Assembly (NCBI GenBank): GCA_945906795.1
Contig: CAMDRO010000002.1
Location: forward strand, 1-64,000
Direction of reading: 5' to 3'
DNA: 64,000 bases
Origin: Spirosoma fluviale
GTDB taxonomy: Bacteria; Bacteroidota; Bacteroidia; Cytophagales; Spirosomataceae
Positions 49,622-57,736 of the stretch are shown here, in pieces. The translations under genes were made by a program, and so were the position numbers. The stretch's first letter is position 1; every line of letters begins with the position of its first letter. The notes beneath the pieces were generated by a model, which was not told the origin of the DNA, made no database searches, and saw only the letters and a list, made by a program, of their open reading frames with translations.

Positions 49622-51949
49622 ATGAAAAATATATATTTTCCTTTATTGTTTTTTTTCTTGGGCATGAGTTTAATGAGTGGAGGGCAAGTACTTGATTTTT
49701 CTAAAGCTAAAATTCATGTATCAACTGCATTGAAATCGCCCCATCGAGAGACCTATATTCGAGTGCTTCAGGAGGAAATAAAGGCTCGGACTGAATTGAA
49801 TATACCTCTTCAGAATCAGTCGGATTTGTCGCCCATGATTGCATTGGTTCTTGCCACGGATCAAAATATAGACGGGGCGTCTGTACCCCAATTAGCAAAA
49901 AATGTGGCGGCATTTAAAAAGGATGGTTTTTGTATTTCGGTGGATGTCAACACAAAAAGGCCTATTCTATGGCTGATGGGTGGGGATGACCGAGGGGTAT
50001 TATTTGCAATAGGGGAGTTTTTGCGTCAAGCGGATTTGTCCAAAAATAAAATCTGGGTAGATAAAAAAAATGAAATTACATCTGCCCCAACTTATTCCAT
50101 TCGCGGGCATCAATTGGGTTATCGAAATACAGCTAATTCATGGGATGCTTGGACTGAGAAACAATTTGAACAATACATTCGTGATTTAGCCTTATTTGGT
50201 TCAAATGCCATTGAAAACATTCCCTTTCAGGATGGCCCTCCAGGACCTCACATGAAAATTCCGAGGGAAGAAATGAATCTTAAGTTAAGTCAAATATGTT
50301 TGAATTATGGCTTGGATTATTGGGTTTGGACGCCTGCTGATATTGATTTGGCAGATGAAGCTAAGTTTAAGCAAGAGGTTCAATTTCATGCGAATTTTTA
50401 CAAAAAATGTCCCAAATTAGATGGAGTCTTTTTTCCTGGGGGTGATCCTGGAAGCAACCATCCCAAACATGTGATGCCTTTCCTGAAAGCCATTTCAGCG
50501 GAATTGAAAAAATACCATCCTGAGGCCGGCATGTGGATTTCTCTACAAGGTTTTAGCGATGAAGAAGTAAATTATTTTTATGAGTACCTCGAGAAAAATA
50601 AACCGGAATGGTTGGCCGGTGTCGTCTCTGGGCCCAGTAGCCCTGATATGGCCAATACCCGATATCGATTACCTAAGCAATATAAGCACCGACATTATCC
50701 CGATTTAACGCATACAGTTCGCTGTCAATACCCCACGGAAAATTGGGATCAAGCTTTTGCTTTGACAGAAGGTCGGGAGGTTTCAAATCCTCAGCCCGCC
50801 TATTATGCTAAAATCCACAATCGCTTTGCCCCTTTAACCGATGGGTTTTTGTCTTATTCGGATGGCGTGCATGATGATGTCAATAAAGTCATTTGGAGCC
50901 AAATGTCTTGGGATCCGACCAAAGATGTACGTGATGTGATGGTAGAATATGCCCGATTGTTTTTTGGTCAGGCCATTTCAGAGCAGGTTGCTGATGGAAT
51001 ATTAGCTTTGGAGCGAAATTGGGTAGGTCCTATTGAGGAAAATGGAGCGATTGAATCGACTTTCGCCTTTTGGAAAAATTTAGAATTTCAAAATCCTGGA
51101 CTTAAAACGAATTGGCGTTGGCAACAATTAATCATGCGCGCTTATTATGACACCTATGTAAAACGGCGCAAATTGTATGAGCAAAAATTAGAGCGCCAAG
51201 CGAATGAAGTATTGTCAAGAGCCCCTGAAATGGGTGCTCTTAAATCCATGGAAACGGCATTAAGGATAGTCAATGAAGCTGATAAATCACCAATTAGTCC
51301 TGATTTACGTCAAAAGATTGTCGACTACTGTGAGGCTTTGTTTACCTCGATCGGCATGCAAACGAGTGTTCCTAAATATCAGGCCAGCGGTGCTGAACGG
51401 GGAGCTATTTTAGACTTTATCGATTACCCCTTGAATAACCGTTGGTGGTTAGCTGATGAATTTGAAAAAATCAAAAAAATACCTAGTGAAAAGGATCAAT
51501 TAGCACGTTTGGATGTTATTGTCCACTGGGAGAATCCGGGTCCTGGCAGTTTTTATGATAATATTTCTGATTTGTCTAAGGGTCCTCGGGTTAAAACGAG
51601 AACCGAAGATGCCACGGACGTGCTTTGGGCTGATAATGGGTTGAGTAGGCTCCGACTTTCATCTCAATTATATCAGAATTTTCCTAAATTGGAATATGCA
51701 GATTTAGACCCCAATGCCATGTATACCATTCGGATTTCAGGGTATGGAGATGCATTATTGCGTGTAGACGGAGTTCGTATTGCTCCAACCTTGTATAAAA
51801 AAGGAATGGAGGAATTTAAGGAATTTCAACTAAGCCCTCAGTATGTAAGTGATGGGAAAATTGATATAACTTTTGATGAGCCAGAAGAATCACATTTAAA
51901 TTGGCGTCAGCATTCCAAAGTTTTTGACATTTGGTTATTAAAAAAATAA
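49622..51949 (+). CDS. Exported glycoside hydrolase with GH67-N/GH20b-like N-terminal domain
   Basis: I choose the ATG at 49622 (775 residues), which gives a signal peptide MKNIYFPLLFFFLGMSL; an upstream TTG adds four residues. The N-terminal domain resembles the alpha-glucuronidase/GH20b accessory fold (KRPILWLMGGDDRGVLFAIG, about 117-136). A TIM-barrel part follows, with YSIRGHQLGYRN, DGVFFPGGDPGSNHP and candidate acids in YWVWTPADIDLAD. A helical C-terminal third and a beta domain at the end complete it. The architecture resembles alpha-glucuronidases, but the exact family is uncertain. It is followed immediately by the next gene of the operon. Confidence 0.75.
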   Translation: MKNIYFPLLFFFLGMSLMSGGQVLDFSKAKIHVSTALKSPHRETYIRVLQEEIKARTELNIPLQNQSDLSPMIALVLATDQNIDGASVPQLAKNVAAFKKDGFCISVDVNTKRPILWLMGGDDRGVLFAIGEFLRQADLSKNKIWVDKKNEITSAPTYSIRGHQLGYRNTANSWDAWTEKQFEQYIRDLALFGSNAIENIPFQDGPPGPHMKIPREEMNLKLSQICLNYGLDYWVWTPADIDLADEAKFKQEVQFHANFYKKCPKLDGVFFPGGDPGSNHPKHVMPFLKAISAELKKYHPEAGMWISLQGFSDEEVNYFYEYLEKNKPEWLAGVVSGPSSPDMANTRYRLPKQYKHRHYPDLTHTVRCQYPTENWDQAFALTEGREVSNPQPAYYAKIHNRFAPLTDGFLSYSDGVHDDVNKVIWSQMSWDPTKDVRDVMVEYARLFFGQAISEQVADGILALERNWVGPIEENGAIESTFAFWKNLEFQNPGLKTNWRWQQLIMRAYYDTYVKRRKLYEQKLERQANEVLSRAPEMGALKSMETALRIVNEADKSPISPDLRQKIVDYCEALFTSIGMQTSVPKYQASGAERGAILDFIDYPLNNRWWLADEFEKIKKIPSEKDQLARLDVIVHWENPGPGSFYDNISDLSKGPRVKTRTEDATDVLWADNGLSRLRLSSQLYQNFPKLEYADLDPNAMYTIRISGYGDALLRVDGVRIAPTLYKKGMEEFKEFQLSPQYVSDGKIDITFDEPEESHLNWRQHSKVFDIWLLKK

Positions 51950-53281
51950 ATGCATTTTAAAATTCGTATTCTACTTTTTACGATACTTTTATTGCCTTGT
52001 ACCCTTATTCAGGGGCAGCATAAAAATTTGTTGGATGCTCAGGATCTAAGGTTTTTGGAACAGATGGTCAAGGATGTGATGGAAGCATCTCGAATTTATC
52101 CGGGTCAAAAAATTTCGAAGGACTTTGGGCCGAACCAAACAGAGGGCGTTTTGATCCGACCCGGTGGTCGAACTTCTTATCCGGCTTTTTGGATACGCGA
52201 TTATGCCATGTCCATTGAAACGGGATTCGTGTCTGAAAAAGAACAAAAGCATATGTTGGACTTGACGGCAAGCACGCAATCAGACAGTCTATTACGGACT
52301 AAATGGGGAACTAGTATTCCCAAAGGTTCCATTGCTGATCACATTCGGATCGATGACGGGAAGCCGATTTATTTTCCGGGAACCTACAGTTTTGAAAACC
52401 AAGGGGATAAAAAATGGGGGATGCAGCCGCCCTTTTGTGATCCATTTTTTTTCATACAAATGGCCTATTTTTATGTTCAATCGTTTTCCCAAACAGCACA
52501 ATTGTCGAAAGAAATTAAAGGTGTTAGATTGATCGACCGATTGGAATTAGCCTATCAAATGCCACCTTTTGATCCTGTTTCTAAGGTCATTGAGGTCAAT
52601 GATGAAAATAGGGGAGTTGATTTTGGATTCCGTGATGCCATTTATATCACAGGAAAATTATGCTATGCCTCCCTTTTGAAATATCAAGCAGCTTTGCAAA
52701 TGGCCTATTTGTATTCAAAAATGGGGAATAAACCGAAGGCCTTACGCCATCAACAAGAGGCGAAGCTATTGAAGGCATCGATTGCACAAACATTTATAGA
52801 TACTCAAGGTATGCTTCGTGCTAGTACGGGAAGGAGTGCTCAAGCAGATGTTTGGGCTACTTCTCTAGCGATCTATTTAGGGGTTTTAACGGGCCAATCT
52901 CGGTTAAAAGCAGCTCAATATTTACGAGATGCTTATGTAAAAGGGGAGCTTGCTCAAAAAGGAAATATTCGGCATGTCATTAAATCGGATGATTTTAGTG
53001 CCACATCTGCTTGGGAAAAAAGTGTCGTTCCTATTAATACCTATCAAAATGGCGCCTATTGGGGTACGCCGGTAGCTTGGGTTTGTCAGGCCATCGCATA
53101 TGTGGATCCCCCATCAGCACAAAAATTAGCCAAAGAATATATGCAAGAATTACGAGAGGGAGACTTTAGGAAAGGGGAGAATTTTGGATCACCTTGGGAA
53201 TGTTTTAATGAAAAATTAACACAAAATTCTGTTTATTTAACCTCTGTTGCTGTTCCATTCATTATATTTAAGAAAAATTAA
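51950..53281 (+). CDS. Exported six-hairpin glycosidase-like protein
   Basis: This 443-residue protein has a signal peptide (about 1-23). The rest looks like an (alpha/alpha)6 barrel: helices with aromatic loops, RTSYPAFWIRDYAMSIETG (about 75-93), GMQPPFCDPFFFIQMAY, ADVWATSLAIYLGVLTG and YQNGAYWGTPVAWVCQAIAY. Such folds occur in glucoamylases, rhamnosidases and unsaturated glucuronyl hydrolases. Acidic residues at W-I-R-D and Q-A-D-V-W are candidate catalytic sites. The start codon touches the stop of the previous gene (TAAATG), so translation is coupled. Substrate unknown. Confidence 0.72.
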   Translation: MHFKIRILLFTILLLPCTLIQGQHKNLLDAQDLRFLEQMVKDVMEASRIYPGQKISKDFGPNQTEGVLIRPGGRTSYPAFWIRDYAMSIETGFVSEKEQKHMLDLTASTQSDSLLRTKWGTSIPKGSIADHIRIDDGKPIYFPGTYSFENQGDKKWGMQPPFCDPFFFIQMAYFYVQSFSQTAQLSKEIKGVRLIDRLELAYQMPPFDPVSKVIEVNDENRGVDFGFRDAIYITGKLCYASLLKYQAALQMAYLYSKMGNKPKALRHQQEAKLLKASIAQTFIDTQGMLRASTGRSAQADVWATSLAIYLGVLTGQSRLKAAQYLRDAYVKGELAQKGNIRHVIKSDDFSATSAWEKSVVPINTYQNGAYWGTPVAWVCQAIAYVDPPSAQKLAKEYMQELREGDFRKGENFGSPWECFNEKLTQNSVYLTSVAVPFIIFKKN

Positions 53282-53283
53282 TT

Positions 53284-54123
53284 ATGAAAAATCAAGATCA
53301 ACTCTCACGAAGACATTTTGTAAAAAATATCTCTTTTGCATCTGCTTTTTTTATGGGCGGAGGGTTTCAGTCTCTTTCTGCACAGGATGTAGACGCATTA
53401 AAGGATCAGGTTAAAATGAGATTTGCGGTGGCCTCAGATGCACATTATGGACAGCCTAATACTCCTTATGAAGCTATGATGGATACAATCATTGAGAAAA
53501 TTAATTTATTTCATGGTTCAAATCCTCTGGATTTTTGTGTCATGAATGGAGATATTGTGCATGATGAAAAGTCGTTTTTATCTCAAGCAAAACAGAAGAT
53601 AGATGGATTAAAAGTTCCCTATTTTGTAACCCGAGGAAATCATGATAAATGTTCGTCGGACTATTGGGAGCAAGTGTGGAACATGCCTTTGAATCATCAA
53701 CAATTCGTAAAAAATTCATTGGTCTTGTTAGGCGACACCTCTAATGAGCAGGGAACTTATGTTTCTCCTGATTTGGCTTGGTTGGAAGCCCAATTGGAAG
53801 CCAATAAAAAACGCAAAAATATATTTTTGTTTTTACATATTCCCCAAGCTAAGTGGACTAAGAACGGTATTGAAACACCTGCATTTTTTGAATTAATTAA
53901 AAAATATTCCAATATACGCGCCGTTTTTCACGGACATGAACATGATCAAGACGGGGTACAAATGGTCGGTAAATTGCCATTCTTATTTGACTCACACATT
54001 GGAGGTAGTTGGGGAACTCCACACAAAGGTTTTCGGGTTGTCGAGCTTTTAAACAGCGGTACAGTGCTTACCTATTTAATGGATCCGACCGTTAAAAAGA
54101 ATGAATTAACGTATTCAATTTAA
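53284..54123 (+). CDS. Tat-exported calcineurin-like phosphoesterase
   Basis: This 279-residue protein has leader LSRRHFVKNISFASAFFMGGG (about 7-27) of Tat type. The metallophosphoesterase motifs follow in order: ASDAHYG (DxH), MNGDIVHD, TRGNHDKC (GNHD), FLHIP and FHGHEHDQ. It hydrolyses a phosphate ester or phosphodiester in the periplasm. It lies 2 bases after the six-hairpin protein gene, so it probably removes phosphate from the same glycan. Its 3' end overlaps the convergent gene by 4 bases. Confidence 0.87.
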   Translation: MKNQDQLSRRHFVKNISFASAFFMGGGFQSLSAQDVDALKDQVKMRFAVASDAHYGQPNTPYEAMMDTIIEKINLFHGSNPLDFCVMNGDIVHDEKSFLSQAKQKIDGLKVPYFVTRGNHDKCSSDYWEQVWNMPLNHQQFVKNSLVLLGDTSNEQGTYVSPDLAWLEAQLEANKKRKNIFLFLHIPQAKWTKNGIETPAFFELIKKYSNIRAVFHGHEHDQDGVQMVGKLPFLFDSHIGGSWGTPHKGFRVVELLNSGTVLTYLMDPTVKKNELTYSI

Positions 54124-55229
54124 AATTTGATTACGTAATCGATATATGGAATTCCCATGGCAGAGGTGCTAACGCCCATGGGGGATAAAATACCAAAGTC
54201 GAAGGAACTTTTTTCCAACATAATTCTTACTCCGCCCGAAAGGACGCCATTGTAATTGCTTTTAACGCCATTAGCTTGCATAATGCCATTGGCTTTCATT
54301 CGATCATCATAGGTATATTCATTCACCGCGAAAATCCAGTTTTCGCTGACCAACATACACCTTCGGGAAATTCGTGTCATTCCTGAAAATGTAAACATGG
54401 GTTTATTGGCAAAACTCCATGAAGTCCTACTGGTGTTGCTTACCGCGTCATAGGAGTCGCCTTTAGTGGCGCCCCAGCCAACATTCAAAGTCACATTGTT
54501 TTCGTTTGAGCCCAAGGTTAATGAACCATATCCTACGCCAACGCCCAAATTCAAATTACTAATGAGGGAACTTGCGATTAAAATTCCACCGCCCACATGC
54601 ACATTTTCACTTATTTTTTTGCCAAACTTTGGGGTGATGTAAAATAAGAAGGGTACGACGACTCCTCCACCGATGGAAAACTGATCACTAAGGCCAATTT
54701 GTATACTGTTTGATAAAAGGTATGCGTTCTGAAAATATTTCTCGCCTTTTTTAAGTGGTATGGCTGATGGGCCGAAGAAATAACGCGTTGGGTGTGGGTT
54801 AGGAAAAAGGTATTGCCCATTTTTGATTTGACTGTCCTCGATGATTTTTATTGATTTAATGGCTGATTTTGAGAGGGTAATCTGACCTAAATTTTTTGTT
54901 AATATACGTAAAGTCGATTCCGTTTTTGAAGCTAATTTCCCTAAAATGGTTTTTCCATCATTTAAAATTAGTTCTACATATAGTTCACCTTTTAACTCAG
55001 AAACTTTTAGAATATTCGATTTTTGTAGGCTGATTTCTCCCAAAGTGAAATCTCGAAACAAAATGCTCGATTCATTTTCGCTGATTTTATTTCCAGTTAG
55101 AATAAACTGGTCTTTCAGAATGATGGAAAAATTGGCTAGGGTTGAGTCCTGTGTATTTTTGTTTACCGTGTTTTGTCCGTTTGCGAAAGTGCTAAGAGCA
55201 AGGCATACAATTAAATAAATCGATTTCAT
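54120..55229 (-). CDS. Exported beta-rich protein of unknown function, probable outer-membrane barrel
   Basis: This 369-residue protein has a signal peptide (about 1-18). Residues about 35-125 hold two copies of a beta motif: GNKISENESSILFRD...GEISLQKSNI and GKLASKTESTLRILTK...GQITLSKSAI. The C-terminal 230 residues alternate polar and apolar residues (GGGVVVPFLFYITP, NLGVGVGYGSLTLG, LNVGWGATKG) and end in YVIKF, as in outer-membrane barrels whose last residue is Phe. I do not recognise the family. It is monocistronic and divergent from the AlkB-like gene. Confidence 0.62.
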   Translation of the reverse strand: MKSIYLIVCLALSTFANGQNTVNKNTQDSTLANFSIILKDQFILTGNKISENESSILFRDFTLGEISLQKSNILKVSELKGELYVELILNDGKTILGKLASKTESTLRILTKNLGQITLSKSAIKSIKIIEDSQIKNGQYLFPNPHPTRYFFGPSAIPLKKGEKYFQNAYLLSNSIQIGLSDQFSIGGGVVVPFLFYITPKFGKKISENVHVGGGILIASSLISNLNLGVGVGYGSLTLGSNENNVTLNVGWGATKGDSYDAVSNTSRTSWSFANKPMFTFSGMTRISRRCMLVSENWIFAVNEYTYDDRMKANGIMQANGVKSNYNGVLSGGVRIMLEKSSFDFGILSPMGVSTSAMGIPYIDYVIKF

Positions 55230-55283
55230 GAGCTTATTTTTATGCTTAAAGGTACAATTTATTTTATATTTGAGTAAATATAA

Positions 55284-56348
55284 ATGAACATGGAAAAATT
55301 AATCTTGAGGCCATTTCGATACTTGAGTCCTTTTTTTATTTTTGTATTGGCCATCATCAGTTTTAAATCACATGGACTAATTTGTTGGTTCGTGCCCATA
55401 TACATTTTTTTTATCATTCCCATCTTAGAATTAATCATGAAACCCGTCCCTGAAAATGTCGGGGAAGAGGTTGAGAATCAAATCAGAAATGACAAATTTT
55501 ATGATTGGATATTGTATGCGGTTGTGCTATTACAATATGGGAGTCTTTACGTTTTTCTTTCCAACATAGCAGAGCGTTCAGGATTTGATTTAATGGGCCA
55601 AATAATTTCCATGGGAGTTTTATGTGGGACTTTTGGGATTAATGTAGGGCATGAATTAGGGCACAGGAAATCTGGTTTTGATCAGTTTTTGGCGAAAGTA
55701 TTGTTGCTGACAAGTTTATATACCCACTTTTTTATCGAGCATAATAAGGGGCATCATGCACATGTGGCCACGGATCAGGATCCTAGTTCTGCCATTTTAG
55801 GCCAATCGATTTATTCTTTTTGGCCACAGACCGTTTTTGGAACCTATGCCAAAGCTTGGAAAATAAACTTGGATGAATTAAAAAAGAAGGGATTAGGTTT
55901 TTTAAATCCTCAAAATGAGATGTTGTTTTTTACGCTTGCTCAGGTGATTTTAATGGTGTTGATCGGATATTTTTTTGGGCTTTATACCCTTTTGTATTTT
56001 CTGGTTTCTGCCATCATTGGCGCATTATTGCTGGAAACCGTTAATTATATTGAACATTATGGACTTTTGCGCAAGCGTAATCCAAACGGAAATTACGAAC
56101 GAGTTTTGCCCAAACATTCATGGAATAGCAATCATTTGTTAGGGCGATTGATGCTTTTTGAATTAAGCAGACATAGCGATCACCATTATTTAGCCTCTCG
56201 GAAATATCAAGTGCTACGGCATCATGATGATGCGCCACAAATGCCCACAGGATATCCTGGGATGATTGTTTTAGCTTTATTTCCGCCTATTTGGTTTCGA
56301 GTGATGAACCGCCAATTAAAAAAATATGAGTCCATTATTTCTGCTTAG
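55284..56348 (+). CDS. alkB: Alkane 1-monooxygenase (AlkB-like) membrane di-iron enzyme
   Basis: This 354-residue inner-membrane protein has all histidine boxes of AlkB: HELGH at 123-127, EHNKGHH at 152-158, NYIEHYG at 254-260 and RHSDHH at 296-301. The conserved PTGYPGMIVLALFPPIWF follows. AlkB hydroxylates the end carbon of alkanes using rubredoxin as electron donor. No rubredoxin or rubredoxin reductase gene is in the window. Fatty acid desaturases share the fold, but the NYIEHYG box and RHSDHH spacing favour AlkB. Its 3' end overlaps the convergent DUF1080 gene by 14 bases. Confidence 0.9.
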   Translation: MNMEKLILRPFRYLSPFFIFVLAIISFKSHGLICWFVPIYIFFIIPILELIMKPVPENVGEEVENQIRNDKFYDWILYAVVLLQYGSLYVFLSNIAERSGFDLMGQIISMGVLCGTFGINVGHELGHRKSGFDQFLAKVLLLTSLYTHFFIEHNKGHHAHVATDQDPSSAILGQSIYSFWPQTVFGTYAKAWKINLDELKKKGLGFLNPQNEMLFFTLAQVILMVLIGYFFGLYTLLYFLVSAIIGALLLETVNYIEHYGLLRKRNPNGNYERVLPKHSWNSNHLLGRLMLFELSRHSDHHYLASRKYQVLRHHDDAPQMPTGYPGMIVLALFPPIWFRVMNRQLKKYESIISA

Positions 56349-57117
56349 ACATATCCAGCAATTCAATATTTTTAAAATCAATTTCTTGGCCTTCACTTTG
56401 CAAGGCTATAAATCCACTTTTTAAAAGTTGGCCATCGATTTTAAATGCCGGATTAAAGCGATTAGCGACTCCTCCCCCCATTTGAGGATTTGTGTATTCC
56501 AATACGGTTTCACCATTAATCATATGAGTGACTAAAGAATCTCCTCTCACGATCAACTCCACGTGAATCCATTGGTCTCCATCATACGTTTTTGACGTTG
56601 AATTGATACAATGTCTTGGGTCAATTCTGCCATTGTAAACCACGTCAGTACCCGGAGAACACATATTTCCTGTGGGCCTTGGTTTGCCATCGGCAAGCAT
56701 ACCTAGAAATTGCATTTCCACTGAAATCGGCCAGTCTTGCTCTTTGAGAATTGTTTTTGGGTCCTGGGAATGAAACATAATACCAGAATTTCTTTCTGTG
56801 TAGGAGGGCGCATCTTTACGCCAAATGCCCGTAAACCTGTAATCTAATTTTAAGGTATAATAGGAGTAAGGTGTGTTGAAAAATAAATGCCCGTAACGCT
56901 CATTGAACTTATCATATTGATCATATCGAACTTTGATGATCCCATCTTCGACTCTAAATGTATTGCCAAAATTTTCCCCCACTTCATGGTGATGGATTTT
57001 AACCGTCCAATTTTTTATATTTTTACCATTAAAAAGTTTAATCCATTTCTCTTTTTTGGGAGAAGAAACAGATTGAAATGAAATGAATAGTAAGCATAAT
57101 AAGGTTACATTTTTCAT
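56335..57117 (-). CDS. DUF1080 (3-keto-disaccharide hydrolase-like) exported protein
   Basis: This 260-residue protein has a signal peptide (about 1-18) and one concanavalin-like DUF1080 domain: KWIKLFNGKNIKNWTVKIHH, then RYDQYDKFNERYGHLFFNTP, SGIMFHSQDP, VEMQFLGMLADG, TGNMCSPGTDV and GFIALQSEGQEIDFKNIEL. It is longer than the paralogue at 32882 and lacks its lipobox. It stands alone without a Gfo/Idh/MocA neighbour. A 3-keto-glycoside or other glycan is the inferred substrate. Confidence 0.87.
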   Translation of the reverse strand: MKNVTLLCLLFISFQSVSSPKKEKWIKLFNGKNIKNWTVKIHHHEVGENFGNTFRVEDGIIKVRYDQYDKFNERYGHLFFNTPYSYYTLKLDYRFTGIWRKDAPSYTERNSGIMFHSQDPKTILKEQDWPISVEMQFLGMLADGKPRPTGNMCSPGTDVVYNGRIDPRHCINSTSKTYDGDQWIHVELIVRGDSLVTHMINGETVLEYTNPQMGGGVANRFNPAFKIDGQLLKSGFIALQSEGQEIDFKNIELLDMSKQK

Positions 57118-57130
57118 AAGTTGATTTGGT

Positions 57131-57589
57131 TTAGAAGCTTCTTACGGCCATAATATTGCATTTGAAATCTTTAAAATAACTGGATTGCATTCCCGTATTT
57201 AAATTGTGAGTCCATGCATTTCCTTTGTCAATTTCAGACGATGTCCAGTACCAATTTGATTTAAAAATTCCTGCATTACCCATTTTTTTAAAATTTAATT
57301 TGGGATGAATAAGGTCAAATTCTTCTTTGGTCGGTAGTCGCCAATCATCAAATCCATTAGCATTTAAGTCATCACATTTTTTCTTGGCGTCGCTGAAATC
57401 TCCTTTGCCAACAAGCTCCACCGTGGCGATAAGCCCATGACCATTTTTTTCATAAATCAAGTATCCGCCTAATTTGATAGGGGGAGTTTTTTTTATATTG
57501 TCCTGTCCAAACATGCTCGTCGCAACTAGCAAAAATGTAGCACAAATAATAAAATGGATGGTATTTTTAAGATATGATAGAACGGCCAT
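57131..57589 (-). CDS. DUF1566 domain exported protein
   Basis: This 152-residue protein has a signal peptide (about 8-28). A Lcl-C/DUF1566 domain shows DAKKKCDDLNANGFDDWRLP (about 76-95), PTKEEFDLI, SNWYWTSSEI and a C-terminal NIMAVRSF. The fold is C-type-lectin-like and found in secreted or surface proteins; the binding partner is unknown. It lies 13 bases upstream of the DUF1080 gene and may be transcribed with it. Confidence 0.83.
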   Translation of the reverse strand: MAVLSYLKNTIHFIICATFLLVATSMFGQDNIKKTPPIKLGGYLIYEKNGHGLIATVELVGKGDFSDAKKKCDDLNANGFDDWRLPTKEEFDLIHPKLNFKKMGNAGIFKSNWYWTSSEIDKGNAWTHNLNTGMQSSYFKDFKCNIMAVRSF

Positions 57590-57736
57590 TTCTTGGTTTA
57601 TTTATTAATTTTCAAATTTATAGAAAATTGTGGCATTTATTAATAATTAAATTCTTAAATAACCGTTTAATATCCGATTATATATTGAAATTTATGTTGT
57701 ATTATTGTATTAACCCTAATTATTCTATTGGTTTTA

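Noticed and set aside
55284..56348. Fatty acid desaturase
   Set aside because: The NYIEHYG box and the C-terminal RHSDHH with PTGYPGM follow AlkB rather than desaturases.
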